Shown: positions 1-8,366 of the stretch, piece after piece
Layout of the letters: each line of letters begins with the position of its first letter
How positions within the stretch are numbered: the first letter of the stretch is position 1
Assembly: GCF_963675635.1 (NCBI RefSeq)
Contig: NZ_OY776488.1
Location: 3,368,001 to 3,432,000 of the forward strand
DNA: 64,000 nucleotides
Direction: 5' to 3'
Source of the DNA: an uncultured Pseudodesulfovibrio sp.
GTDB lineage: Bacteria; Desulfobacterota; Desulfovibrionia; Desulfovibrionales; Desulfovibrionaceae
The notes under the pieces: model-generated
Seen by the model: only the letters and a program-made list of their open reading frames with translations
What the model was told of the DNA's origin: nothing
Databases searched by the model: none
Translations under genes and position numbers: made by a program

Positions 1-470
1 CCGCTGCATTTTTCATAGCGTCGCTGATCCATGTTCCCATTGGTCCTGCAAATGGGCATCTGATCCTGAACGGGCTCCTTGGTGTCGTGCTTGGCTGGGC
101 CGCTTTCCCGTCCATCTTGGTGGCGCTGCTTCTCCAGGCAGTGTTGTTTCAGTTTGGTGGGTTGACTGTGCTCGGTTTGAACACGTTCACCATGGCAACT
201 CCTGCGGTGATCTGTTTCTATGTGTTTCGTCCTATGCTTTTCAAGGGTTCCGGGAGCCGGTTCGCAGCAGCTTTTGCCTGCGGTTTTTTTGCTATGTTGC
301 TTAGTACCGTTTTGACGGCTGGTGCATTGGCTTTGTCCGGGGATGCTTTCCGGGAAGCGGCTTGGATGTTGTTCTACACCCATTTGCCCATCATGGTAGT
401 TGAAGGTGTCATTACTGGATTTGCGTATTCATTTCTTGCAAAGGTCAAACCGGAGGTGCTTGCCGTATGA
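1..470 (+). CDS. cbiM: CbiM-type membrane subunit of Ni/Co ECF transporter (5' partial)
   Basis: Open from the first base in frame 3; the start lies outside the window. About 155 C-terminal residues are visible. They include an IHVPIGPANGHLILNG segment near the left edge, typical of the CbiM/NikM family, followed by several hydrophobic segments. CbiM/NikM is the substrate-binding integral membrane component of energy-coupling-factor transporters for cobalt or nickel. The stop overlaps the start of the next gene (ATGA), so the two are translationally coupled. Metal specificity cannot be decided without the N-terminal His motif. Confidence 0.85.
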   Translation, partial: AAFFIASLIHVPIGPANGHLILNGLLGVVLGWAAFPSILVALLLQAVLFQFGGLTVLGLNTFTMATPAVICFYVFRPMLFKGSGSRFAAAFACGFFAMLLSTVLTAGALALSGDAFREAAWMLFYTHLPIMVVEGVITGFAYSFLAKVKPEVLAV

Positions 471-1045
471 CCCGTCTTGTTCTTGCTGTTTGTATGGCCA
501 TGGTCGCAACATTATGTCTAGCTGCCGTGTCTGAAGCTCATAAAGTCAACGTTTTTGCGTATGTAGAAGGTAACACCGTGGTCACGGACAGTGGATACAG
601 TCGGACACGCCGGGTTCAGGATGGCGTGATCGAAGTCCGAGATGGCTCGACCGGTGAATTACTCTTGTCGGGTAATACTGATGAAACCGGACGGTTTCAG
701 TTTGAGATTCCTGATGTAGTCCGGAAAAATCAGGCAGATATTCGTCTGCTGCTTAAGGCTGGTACCGGCCATCAAGCTGAGTGGACAGTGAAGTATGAAG
801 AGTTTGGTACGGACAAGGAGCCGTCTTCGGTTGCTCCACCGACTATCGAGCCGGTGGTTGTGACCTCGGTTGAACCGTCCAATATCAAGGATGTGGAGGC
901 CGTTGTTCGTCGGGAACTGGAACCCGTGAAGCGAATGCTCGCGGATATGCATGATTCCGGTCCTTCAATGACAGATATCATAGGTGGTATCGGGTATATT
1001 TTCGGCTTGTTCGGAATAGTCGCATATATGAAAAGTCGGAAGTAA
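467..1045 (+). CDS. CbiL/NikL-type exported accessory protein of metal ECF transporter
   Basis: 192 residues: an N-terminal signal peptide (about residues 1-24, ending SEA|HKVNVF), a small beta-rich domain resembling a carboxypeptidase-regulatory fold (about 25-100), a linker, and one C-terminal membrane helix (about 170-188) followed by a short basic tail. Proteins of this layout (NikL/CbiL) sit directly after CbiM/NikM and help present Ni2+ or Co2+ to the transporter. The 4-nt overlap with cbiM fits that role. A strong terminator follows, so this is the last gene of the operon. The His exposed after signal cleavage may bind metal (inference). Confidence 0.75.
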   Translation: MTRLVLAVCMAMVATLCLAAVSEAHKVNVFAYVEGNTVVTDSGYSRTRRVQDGVIEVRDGSTGELLLSGNTDETGRFQFEIPDVVRKNQADIRLLLKAGTGHQAEWTVKYEEFGTDKEPSSVAPPTIEPVVVTSVEPSNIKDVEAVVRRELEPVKRMLADMHDSGPSMTDIIGGIGYIFGLFGIVAYMKSRK

Positions 1046-1083
1046 CTCTGCTGTTTTTTTACAGTAAAAGATACATACTTAAA

Positions 1084-1116
1084 TGGTCGCGATTTGATTG
1101 TCGCGACCATTTTTTT
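1084..1116 (+). terminator. Rho-independent terminator of the cbiM operon
   Basis: TGGTCGCG / CGCGACCA stem with a loop of about 10 nt, followed by seven T residues; about 40 nt after the stop codon. Confidence 0.9.
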
Positions 1117-1135
1117 ATGGTAATTCCCCTATGAA

Positions 1136-1151
1136 ACATATCTTAATATGT
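1136..1151 (+). promoter_or_regulatory. Inverted repeat upstream of Rrf2 gene, candidate operator
   Basis: ACATAT-CTTA-ATATGT is a perfect 6-bp inverted repeat 35 bp upstream of the Rrf2 start. Rrf2-family regulators often bind AT-rich palindromes and control their own genes; the assignment here is positional inference only. Confidence 0.35.
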
Positions 1152-1185
1152 CCGAAAGGAAAACTTAATACTCAAGGATATACCG

Positions 1186-1641
1186 ATGAAACTGACCACA
1201 CGGAGCCGCTACGGAACACGGATGATGCTCGATATCGCACAAAACTGCCAAGAAGGTCCTGTTCGTATTCAGGACATAGCTGAGCGTCAGGGCGTGTCCG
1301 CAAAATATCTCGAAAAACTTATTCGGAAACTCAAGGAAATAGGATTCGTAAAATCAAAGCGCGGTCCTCGAGGCGGCCATTCCCTGGCCGTGCCTGCCTC
1401 GGATATTCCTATCGGTGAAGTTGTTCACGCGTTGGAAGGTGACGGCTCTCTGGTAGAATGCCGTTCCGGCAAGGAAGATTGTGATCGTATGGACATCTGT
1501 CTGACTCGTAGGCTGTGGCAGGAAGCTGCTGGTGCCATGTATGACCACTTGAACACGGTCACCCTGGCTGACTTGATGAAAGACGCTGAAGAGTGTGCAC
1601 AACCGGAGTTGAATCCGCTGGATATTCGTCACGCAGTCTGA
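1186..1641 (+). CDS. Rrf2/IscR-family transcriptional regulator
   Basis: 151 residues, the usual length for Rrf2 proteins. The N-terminal winged helix-turn-helix begins MKLTTRSRYGTR (family signature) and the GPRGGHSLA wing follows at about 61-69. Three cysteines, C92-X6-C99-X5-C105, match the [2Fe-2S]-ligating triad of IscR/NsrR/RsrR-type members, so an Fe-S, redox or NO sensor is likely. An AAGGA site lies 8 nt upstream of ATG. Monocistronic between two terminators; its targets are not evident from the neighbours. Confidence 0.88.
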   Translation: MKLTTRSRYGTRMMLDIAQNCQEGPVRIQDIAERQGVSAKYLEKLIRKLKEIGFVKSKRGPRGGHSLAVPASDIPIGEVVHALEGDGSLVECRSGKEDCDRMDICLTRRLWQEAAGAMYDHLNTVTLADLMKDAEECAQPELNPLDIRHAV

Positions 1642-1739
1642 CATTTGGAACAGCCTCGCATTACCTCAGTCCCTTGTTTATGTGTAGGGAGTGGTGTAAT
1701 CATTTACTCAGGCGAACCATCTTTCATGGAGTGTAAAGC

Positions 1740-2381
1740 GTGATATCTTCTCTACGTGATCCTGTCAGCGGATTGACCCATTGCATTGCGGCTGTCTTTG
1801 CTGTGCTCGGCACGGTGCTGCTCATTATGCGCTCTATCAATCCCGCCATGCCGTGGCACATCGTCACCTTTTCCATTTTTGGAGGAGGTATGATTCTGCT
1901 GTATACGGCCAGCACGCTGTATCATTGGCTTCCCGTATCTGAAGAGTGGATTCGTGTCCTGCGTCGGGTGGATCATTCCATGATCTTCTTTTACATCGCA
2001 GCCACCTATACGCCCATCTGCCTCATTTCATTGCGAGGCCCATGGGGTTGGTCTCTCTTCGGTGTTATTTGGGGAGTGGCTGCATCCGGCATCATTATGA
2101 AAATCTTCTGGTTGAATGCTCCGCGTTGGATTTCAACCGGTATTTATCTTGCTATGGGATGGATGGCACTGGTGGGTGTCTACCCGCTGTATCTGTCCAT
2201 GTCTGCTCCGGCTTTGGTCTGGTTGGGCAGTGGTGGTATCCTGTATTCCATCGGAGCTATCGTCTACGCCATCAAGTGGCCTGACCCCATTCCGGAAGTT
2301 TTTGGCTTTCACGAAATCTTCCACTTGTTTGTTATTGGTGGGAGTGCATGTCATTTTGCATTAATGTATTGGTACATATGA
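1740..2381 (+). CDS. Hemolysin III / PAQR-family membrane protein
   Basis: 213 residues with about seven hydrophobic segments. Conserved features of the YqfA/hemolysin III family are visible: an early H near residue 14, HSMIFFYIAATYTP (about 75-88), and the C-terminal GFHEIFHLFVIGG with histidines expected to bind Zn2+. The start is GTG, with GGAG about 8 nt upstream. The family is inner-membrane and its function in bacteria is poorly defined; the hemolysin name should not be taken literally. Confidence 0.85.
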   Translation: MISSLRDPVSGLTHCIAAVFAVLGTVLLIMRSINPAMPWHIVTFSIFGGGMILLYTASTLYHWLPVSEEWIRVLRRVDHSMIFFYIAATYTPICLISLRGPWGWSLFGVIWGVAASGIIMKIFWLNAPRWISTGIYLAMGWMALVGVYPLYLSMSAPALVWLGSGGILYSIGAIVYAIKWPDPIPEVFGFHEIFHLFVIGGSACHFALMYWYI

Positions 2382-2408
2382 TAAATTCTTTTTGAAGAAT
2401 GATGTTAA

Positions 2409-2436
2409 GGTCGCCCCTCGGGCGGCCTTTTCTTTT
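2409..2436 (+). terminator. Rho-independent terminator after hemolysin III gene
   Basis: GGTCGCC-CCTCG-GGCGGCC stem (one G-U pair) followed by a T-rich run. Confidence 0.8.
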
Positions 2437-2470
2437 TTTCTATGAAGGACTTTCGATCAAGGGGCATAAG

Positions 2471-2499
2471 AAAAGGGCGGCATCATGAGATGCCGCCCT
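2471..2499 (-). terminator. Rho-independent terminator of the NSS transporter operon
   Basis: AGGGCGGCAT / ATGCCGCCCT stem, 10 bp perfect with a 6-nt loop; four A on the plus strand give the U tail on the minus strand. It ends the minus-strand transporter/small-subunit transcript. Confidence 0.85.
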
Positions 2500-2523
2500 G
2501 TGTTTATGTATGAGTCGGTTCGA

Positions 2524-2625
2524 CTAGCGGTTCTGCTTTTTCATGGCGAGGCGCATGCAGTAAACAGCTCCTCCCCATGTGACGCTGAGGCCGACGATCA
2601 TCATGATGATTGCAGGTGTAGTCAT
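2524..2625 (-). CDS. MetS-like NSS transporter small subunit (33 aa)
   Basis: Short ORF encoding 33 residues: MTTPAIIMMIVGLSVTW, then GGAVYCMRLAMKKQNR. It has one membrane helix (about 4-24) and a basic tail. It starts 10 nt after the NSS transporter stop; its AGGAG ribosome site overlaps that stop codon, so the two are coupled. It matches the MetS type of tiny partner (MetPS of Corynebacterium glutamicum), in which the small protein is needed for transporter activity. A perfect terminator follows at 2471-2499. Confidence 0.85.
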   Translation of the reverse strand: MTTPAIIMMIVGLSVTWGGAVYCMRLAMKKQNR

Positions 2626-2634
2626 TGTTATCTC

Positions 2635-4119
2635 CTAGTCGTTGCGAGCGAAGCTGCGGGCAGCCTGCTGCTTGTTCAAGGCAATGCCGAGGATAAAGGA
2701 CACAGGCAGGAGCGACCAGCCAAGCATAATCAGATCCTTGCTGGCGTAACCGCCGTAAGGCGTGCCCATGTCGGTGTAGATGTTCATGACAAACGAATAG
2801 CCGAGAATAGCCACGGTCACGAGCTTGAGGCAGAGCTTCCACGCGTTGCCGACAGAGAAGTCGGAGGTGGCGTTGACATGCTTTTGTATGTCGTCAAGGC
2901 CCACGATGTAGCTCATCAGGATGATCTCAGCCAGGGCAACGCCGAGGATGCAGAGATTGTTGATGAAGTGATCCACGATGTCGAGAATGAGCAGGCCGCC
3001 ACCCGTGGTGAAGATCACGGTCATGGCAAAGCCGGTTGCACAGACTATGGATGCGGTCTTTTGGCGACTCCAAGCGAATTTGTCGATGAAGGAAGAGCTG
3101 ACAGCTTCCACAATTGAGATGTGAGAGCTGACACCTGCCATGGTCAGGCACAGGAAGAACAGGGTGCCGACAAAGGCGGGAGCAGGCATGGTGTTGATGG
3201 CTGCCGGGATGGTGACAAATGCGAGGCCGACACCAGCTCCGGCGACATCGGCCACATTCTGACCGGTAGCTTCGGCCATGTTGCCCAGAACGGCAAAGAT
3301 CATGACGCCGGCGAGCATGGAGAAACCGCAGTTGATGAACACGGTCATTGCTGCGTTGTTGTTGATGTCGGATTTTTTCGGCAGGTAGCTGGAGTAAGCC
3401 AGCATGATGGCGAAACCGATAGACAGCGAGAAGAATATCTGGCCGTAAGCATCAGCCCATACCGAGAAGTCTGCCAGTTTGGAGAAGTCCGGAGTGAACA
3501 GGTAGTTCAGGCCGGTCATGGCTCCGGGCAGGTTCACAACGCGGACGATGAGGACCAGAACCAGCACGAACAGCAGGGGAATGAGTACTTTACATGCGCG
3601 TTCGATGCCTTTGCGGACGCCGGAAGTAATGGCAAGCCAGGTGATGCCCCAGGCAAGAGTACATGCGCCGAGGATGGGCCAGCGGATGCCGCCCAGTTCA
3701 AAGGGAGAGCCGGTCAGACCGAGATAGTCGCCAAAGAAGAAGGCCTTGGGGTCTGCTCCCCATGATTGGTTGAAGGCAAAGCCCGTATAGTTGATGGTCC
3801 AGCCGATAACCGCAACATAATAAATGGATATGCCAAAAGCGACCAGCACCTGCATCCAACCGAGAAATTCCCATTTGGAGCCGATGGAACGGAAAACCTT
3901 GGGCGAGGAGCCGCGATATTTATGTCCCAGGCCGAATTCCATGATCATGAAAGGAATACCAGCTGTGAGAAGAGCGAAAATGTAAGGAATGAGGAAGGCG
4001 CCGCCGCCGTTCTCATACGCCATGTAAGGGAAACGCCAGATGTTTCCCAGGCCGATTGCGGAGCCAACTGCTGCCAGTACGAAACCGGCACGGGAGCCCC
4101 ATTGTTCACGTTGAGCCAT
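2635..4119 (-). CDS. Sodium-dependent transporter, NSS (SNF) family
   Basis: 494 residues with about 11-12 membrane helices. TM1 carries GSAIGLGNIWRFPY (about 18-31), the unwound sodium/substrate-binding segment of LeuT-fold NSS proteins. Bacterial members import amino acids with Na+. The downstream MetS-like gene points to the MetP branch (methionine, alanine and other hydrophobic amino acids), although the substrate is inference. A long leader of about 330 nt separates it from the upstream gene's terminator. Confidence 0.92.
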   Translation of the reverse strand: MAQREQWGSRAGFVLAAVGSAIGLGNIWRFPYMAYENGGGAFLIPYIFALLTAGIPFMIMEFGLGHKYRGSSPKVFRSIGSKWEFLGWMQVLVAFGISIYYVAVIGWTINYTGFAFNQSWGADPKAFFFGDYLGLTGSPFELGGIRWPILGACTLAWGITWLAITSGVRKGIERACKVLIPLLFVLVLVLIVRVVNLPGAMTGLNYLFTPDFSKLADFSVWADAYGQIFFSLSIGFAIMLAYSSYLPKKSDINNNAAMTVFINCGFSMLAGVMIFAVLGNMAEATGQNVADVAGAGVGLAFVTIPAAINTMPAPAFVGTLFFLCLTMAGVSSHISIVEAVSSSFIDKFAWSRQKTASIVCATGFAMTVIFTTGGGLLILDIVDHFINNLCILGVALAEIILMSYIVGLDDIQKHVNATSDFSVGNAWKLCLKLVTVAILGYSFVMNIYTDMGTPYGGYASKDLIMLGWSLLPVSFILGIALNKQQAARSFARND

Positions 4120-4460
4120 GTGATCACCTATAAAGTTTGAGATTCTCTCCCGCCCCTCTGGCGGGCCGGGGAAAAGACCGTAGGACTATGTGTTTTTCTG
4201 CCCTGAAACGGAAGCGGGCCAGGACAAGTACAGTACCGCCCAAGGCCGTTTTCAATGCTCTTCCCCAAAAAAGCACTCACCAAATAGGTGAAAAAAAAAC
4301 GACTGTCCACTGATAAAAATTGCTTATGGACGAATAAAAAACGGTGATGTGTCGATTTTGCCAAAGAATATGAATAATTTTATACAAATCAGAATGACTG
4401 GTGTGCTTTTGTAAAGTTTTTATAGAGATTCTCAGGCGGCAGTTGGTCTCTTTTGCAAAA
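4120..4460 (-). other. Long structured leader/intergenic region upstream of NSS transporter
   Basis: No convincing gene. Read on the minus strand it holds a CACC-TATTT-GGTG hairpin after a run of ten T near 4280-4300 (a terminator or attenuator-like arrangement), and a CCCGCC-AGAG-GGGCGGG hairpin at about 4150-4166, 30 nt before the transporter start. No riboswitch class was recognised. Transcript attenuation is possible but unproven. Confidence 0.35.
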
Positions 4461-4500
4461 AAGAAAAAGACCCCGGTAAAATGAATTTTATCGGGGTCTT
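4461..4500 (-). terminator. Rho-independent terminator of DsrE-like gene
   Basis: AAGACCCCGGTAAAAT / TTTTATCGGGGTCTT, about 15 bp with one G-U pair, followed on the minus strand by a T-rich tail. Confidence 0.9.
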
Positions 4501-4516
4501 GGGGTAGTTCGAACTC

Positions 4517-4858
4517 TTAGAAGGTGATGATCGTGTAGCCTTTGTTTTGGTAGTCGGTCATGGAGGGATGTCCGGCCATGTCGCCGATCAATGCAATGCC
4601 GGCCTCCTTGACAGCATCAAGGACACCCAGTTTGGCAGAGCAGGCCTTGCATGCACCGTCGATCAACCCAGCCTTCTTGGCTTTGAGATAGAGGGTGTTG
4701 AATGGATTGTCTTTGTTTTCAAGTTCGGGGATCAGTGTGACCGAGGCTCCCTCAAACACGATGATTGCTTCCGTTCCTTTTTCCTTCATGTCCAAGGCGT
4801 TCAGTAGGACATGGACAAAGCACATAAGTTCGCCGTTAAAGGCATAGAGACAGTTCAT
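4517..4858 (-). CDS. DsrE/DsrF-like small sulfur-relay family protein
   Basis: 113 residues from the ATG at 4858, chosen because GGAG lies 6 nt upstream; in-frame ATGs at 4885 and 4930 lack as good a site. The sequence (MNCLYAFNGE, a short alpha/beta fold, GACKACSAKLG, a C-terminal YTIITF strand) fits the DsrE/YchN-like fold. C3, C13 and the CKAC pair could carry persulfide. Family members move sulfur in cytoplasmic relays; no dsr genes are nearby, so the partner is unknown. Confidence 0.65.
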   Translation of the reverse strand: MNCLYAFNGELMCFVHVLLNALDMKEKGTEAIIVFEGASVTLIPELENKDNPFNTLYLKAKKAGLIDGACKACSAKLGVLDAVKEAGIALIGDMAGHPSMTDYQNKGYTIITF

Positions 4859-4937
4859 GGTCGCTCCATGGGGCAGTGTGTTCATGAAAAAAGCCCTCTG
4901 GCATTCACCGAAAGGCCGTGTAATCGTCAAATGAAGT

Positions 4938-5144
4938 CTAGTCGAAAGCTTGGCCCACTTTGCACTCTTCCCATACCTTGCCTACAAGGCCTGGGCCAGG
5001 GTTGAGCATCGGTTTCCCAGGTTTCCAGCTGGAAGGAGCCGCTTTGGAGCCTTTGGAGCCTTTGGAGTCGCGGACAAGCTGAAAAGCCTGAATCTGGCGC
5101 AGGGTTTCCATGACGTTGAGGTTTGTTCGTTGTTTGCGCCGCAT
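4938..5144 (-). CDS. Small ORF of unknown function, frame/start uncertain
   Basis: 68 residues beginning MRRKQRTNLNVMETLRQ. It has good codon bias from LNVMET onward and an (SKG)3-like stretch encoded by three 9-bp tandem repeats at about 5044-5070. The ribosome site before 5144 is weak. A second ATG at 5220, with a good GGAG site, opens a different frame (MPTKQAAGCKRPTPK) that runs over the same DNA. Either the gene begins at 5144 or a single frameshift separates a real start at 5220 from this frame. No family recognised. Confidence 0.35.
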   Translation of the reverse strand: MRRKQRTNLNVMETLRQIQAFQLVRDSKGSKGSKAAPSSWKPGKPMLNPGPGLVGKVWEECKVGQAFD

Positions 5145-5360
5145 TTTCTTCTTTGGGTTGTTTCACGCTATCGACCTTTGGGGTGGGACGTTTGCACCCT
5201 GCTGCTTGCTTTGTGGGCATGGCAGTCTCCTGATAAAGACATATTGATTAGTAGACATGTATTTATATATTCAATAGAAATGGTAATAGCTACTATTTTT
5301 TCAATGAGAGTAGGTGAAATTTGTGTGGGATTTCGAGGTGTGAAAGCTACTTTTCCGAGA

Positions 5361-6329
5361 TCACTGGACGATTGCCTGGCCCCCGTCACGACTGATCACT
5401 GCCCGGTTGGTTGAGGTGTTGCTAATGATAACATTCCGTGTGGTCGGGAATCTATATTCTATGGCGTTAGGATAGCGATGTTTGAAGAATATCTGGTTGT
5501 CGGTCACAAATGCGCCGGTTGTTGATTCAAGGGAAATGCCTACATCTGCGTAGTAGCCTTTGGGGCCGTGTATAATGACGTTGTTCCTGATGACACCACC
5601 GAAATGCGGACTGTCACCCATGCCGAAGCCAATTCCTCGATCGCAGTCGACGATTTGATTGTTTTCGATCAGTGTGTCGCGAGAGCCGGACCAGAAATGA
5701 ACGGCATATTCAGCCGCTTGTTTCGCCGGGCTGGATATGTTTCGAAATTCGCAGTTGCGGATGATCCATCCCTTTGCATTGTGTGCGTCCACACCACCAA
5801 TATAATAGTTCGGTCCGACCCCGGCTGTGTATTCGAAGAGGCTGTTTTCAATGACGCCGCCCATACACCCGGCGTTGGGCTGGTCAAGACTTGCCGAGAC
5901 TTTGACCAGCTGTTCTCTACAGTCGATGATATGTAGGTTTGCAAGGCATGGTCTGTGGGCGCCCGATTCTCCATGGATCTGGACAGCATGGTTCGCCACT
6001 CGACCGACGGTCATATCTCGAAGTGTGAAGTCTGAGCCGATCACATGAAATATATGTCCGACATCCGAATCCATTCCAGGACCTACAAGCCAGACTTTGT
6101 CGCGGTTTCCGGACTTGGATCGTATGGTCACTCCGTCCGTTTGAACGGATAATGCGTGTTTCAATACGTATTGCCCGTCAAGAAGGAGGATTTCCTTGTG
6201 GTGTCCGTTGTTAGCTGCGGCAAGAGCCTGATGCAGTTCGTTCAGGGTACTCACTTCCACGGCCACGGCAGAAAACGGGATGGTCAGGAACAGTATCAAG
6301 CCATAGAGCGTTTTTGATGTAAAGTGCAT
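5361..6329 (-). CDS. Secreted right-handed parallel beta-helix protein
   Basis: 322 residues. Signal peptide at about 1-23 (ending SAVA|VEV), then an AlgLyase/pectate-lyase-like start with LHQALAAANNGHHKEILLLDGQY, followed by repeated coils ending in N/D ladders (IRNCEFRNI, IENNQIVDCDRG, IRNNVIIHG, VTDNQIFF). This is the architecture of polysaccharide lyases, surface carbohydrate epimerases and related binders. No catalytic triad could be assigned, so the substrate is unknown. GAGGG precedes the ATG by a few bases. No coupled neighbour. Confidence 0.75.
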   Translation of the reverse strand: MHFTSKTLYGLILFLTIPFSAVAVEVSTLNELHQALAAANNGHHKEILLLDGQYVLKHALSVQTDGVTIRSKSGNRDKVWLVGPGMDSDVGHIFHVIGSDFTLRDMTVGRVANHAVQIHGESGAHRPCLANLHIIDCREQLVKVSASLDQPNAGCMGGVIENSLFEYTAGVGPNYYIGGVDAHNAKGWIIRNCEFRNISSPAKQAAEYAVHFWSGSRDTLIENNQIVDCDRGIGFGMGDSPHFGGVIRNNVIIHGPKGYYADVGISLESTTGAFVTDNQIFFKHRYPNAIEYRFPTTRNVIISNTSTNRAVISRDGGQAIVQ

Positions 6330-6500
6330 GACAGCCCTCTTTCTTTGTCACGATCATGCCCTGAAATGAAAGTGTGTGCCAAGAAATGAGAGTATTTCGG
6401 GAATGTAAATTTCTTTGGCCATGGTTCTCAAGGTTTTGTCCCCCTCATATTCGGAGTGACTGTTTTTGAATTCCTGACCGCAATGGAAATACTCAAAAGA

Positions 6501-7978
6501 TTAAACTCCCATGATTCGATGGGAGATTCGCTCAAAGTGCAGGCCAAGAATTGTGAGTTCAACTACAACAGGAAATGCCTTGGGTTTAGTCAACAATGTC
6601 TTCAATATCATTTTCCAGTAGCAAAAGCGGGCAGATGAAACGATTCCAACAGCCCACATGCTTTTCACAAAGGCTTGAATGTCTGTTCGTATGACTTTTC
6701 CCCGTGAAGTCGGCGTGTAAGACGAGAGAAATGTACTGATTCGATCATAATATTTACTGGGTGAGTATAAAACACCCAAGAGTTTCTTGTACCCATCAAG
6801 CAGGACGTCACATCCCATGGCAGGATCGAAATTTAAACAGGCGTCTGTGTTTTCTCCGCTCAAACCATCATGAAGGCGTCCTTCTGAATTGAGACGACGC
6901 CAGAGTCGTGTATGCGGCAATGCATTGAGGACCCCAACCATTGCCGTTACAACTCCGATTTCCTGAATGAACTGAATTTGCTGCTCGAAAATTGATGCCG
7001 TGTCATTGTCAAAGCCCACAATAAAACCACCCATCACTTGCATTCCGTGCTGATGTATCTCTTGGACTGCCACTCCGAAATCTGTCGCCACATTCTGCTT
7101 TTTACCACATTCAACAAGGCTTTTTTCGAGGGCGTTTCAATGCCGATGAATACCTTGTGAAAGTTGGCGTCTCTCATCATTTGCAAGAGTTCCTTATTCT
7201 GTGCCAGGTTCACACTTGCTTCAGTCATGAGTTTAAAAGGGTATTTGTGTTGGTTCTGCCATTCGGCGAGTTTGGGGAGAAGTTTTTTTACATGGGCAAT
7301 ATTTCCTATGAAATTGTCGTCAACGATAAATACGGAGTCTCTCCATCCGGCATCATACAAACTTTGAAATTCCTTTACCATCTGTTCCGGACTTTTCACA
7401 CGAGGGCGCCGTCCGTTCATGACAACAATGTCGCAAAACTCACAATCGAAGGGGCAGCCGCGTGAATATTGCACAGAGAGGGAGACATAGTCTTTCAGGT
7501 TTAACAGATCCCAAGCAGGAATAGGAGTGGAATTCAGATCCGGGTGCTCGGCGGCCTCATAGCTTTTTTGGGCCACTCCTCGCTCGAAGTCCTCCAGGAA
7601 TGTGGGCAAAATAGCTTCGGACTCACCGAGTATGAAATGATCGACATCGGGGAACTGTTCTTGGTTTGCCCTGAAAGCAGGCCCACCCACGATGACGGTT
7701 TTCCCCGCGTTTTTAGCACGTTTGATGATGCCCTGTGCACTGGGAAGCTGCACGATCATGGCGCTGACCAGAACGAGGTCAGCCCACTCAAGGTCGGCGT
7801 CCCTGAGAGGTGCAACATTTGTATCAACCAATCGCTTTGTCCATTGTATGGGAAGCATGGCAGCGACGGTGAGCAACCCAAGTGGGGGGAAAGCCGCTTT
7901 TTTGGAGACAAAGGGTAATATGCTTTTGAAGCTCCAAAAAGTATCCGGATACGCCGGGTAGACAAGAAGCACGTTCAT
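6501..7978 (-). pseudogene. B12-binding domain radical SAM protein, frameshifted
   Basis: Two overlapping minus-strand frames make one gene. The first (7978 down to about 7100) has an N-terminal cobalamin-binding Rossmann domain (MNVLLVYPAYP) and a radical SAM core with CPFDCEFC. The second (about 7100 down to 6501) continues with VATDFGVAVQEI, GMQVMGGFIVGFD and a DUF4070-like C-terminus. Homologues read this as one chain of about 490 residues. The break falls at the five-base homopolymer 7099-7103; one extra A on the coding strand would give NVVKKQNVATDF and restore the frame. It may be a true null, a phase-variable run or a sequencing error. Members of this broad family methylate or rearrange lipids and other products. 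Confidence 0.8.
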
Positions 7979-8366
7979 ATTTTCACCTCATGGCAATCTT
8001 ACCACAAAGCACAACTCCCGTTATGTTATAAATCGGTGCAGCGCAGGGACTCCTCCTTGACGTGGATACCGGAGAAATCTTCAATCACCACTATTGGTCT
8101 CGGCACACAGTTTATATGGTCCCGAGGGGAAAAATGAATATTCTTTTAGAATGTGTTGAACATAAATAAGACGAGAGGGCATGGGAACGGGCTTGAGCGT
8201 GGCACTCAAAGTCTTGTTTTTTACTGGTCGGGGCGAAGACGTTTGCACTCCCGGGCTCCTGCATCCAGGGAAGACGTGGAGCAGGTTGTCCGAATAAAGG
8301 TGTCTGCGTTCTTTCGGGGTCTTGTCACAGCAGGGGCTACAGATAAAGAATCCTGTCTTCAGCGTG
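7979..8366. other. Intergenic region with tRNA fragment, no gene seen
   Basis: 388 bp between two minus-strand genes. Apart from the tRNA-Pro-like fragment at 8223-8270, no coding sequence with a ribosome site was found. The plus-strand ORF crossing it has no family resemblance. Confidence 0.5.
8223..8270 (-). repeat. 3' tRNA-Pro fragment (candidate att remnant)
   Basis: ACTGGTCGGGGCGAAGA (8223-8239) is a 17-bp exact direct repeat of 10167-10183, the 3' end of the intact tRNA-Pro. Similarity of about 75-80 percent continues through the T arm and the 3' side of the anticodon stem. The T loop is broken (TGCAAA in place of TTCAAA) and there is no 5' half, so it is not a functional tRNA. Duplicated tRNA 3' ends are the usual footprint of tRNA-targeting integrases. 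Confidence 0.7.

Noticed and set aside
4120-4460. Possible riboswitch upstream of the NSS transporter
   Set aside because: Hairpins exist, but no conserved core of SAM, glycine, lysine or other known classes could be matched by eye.
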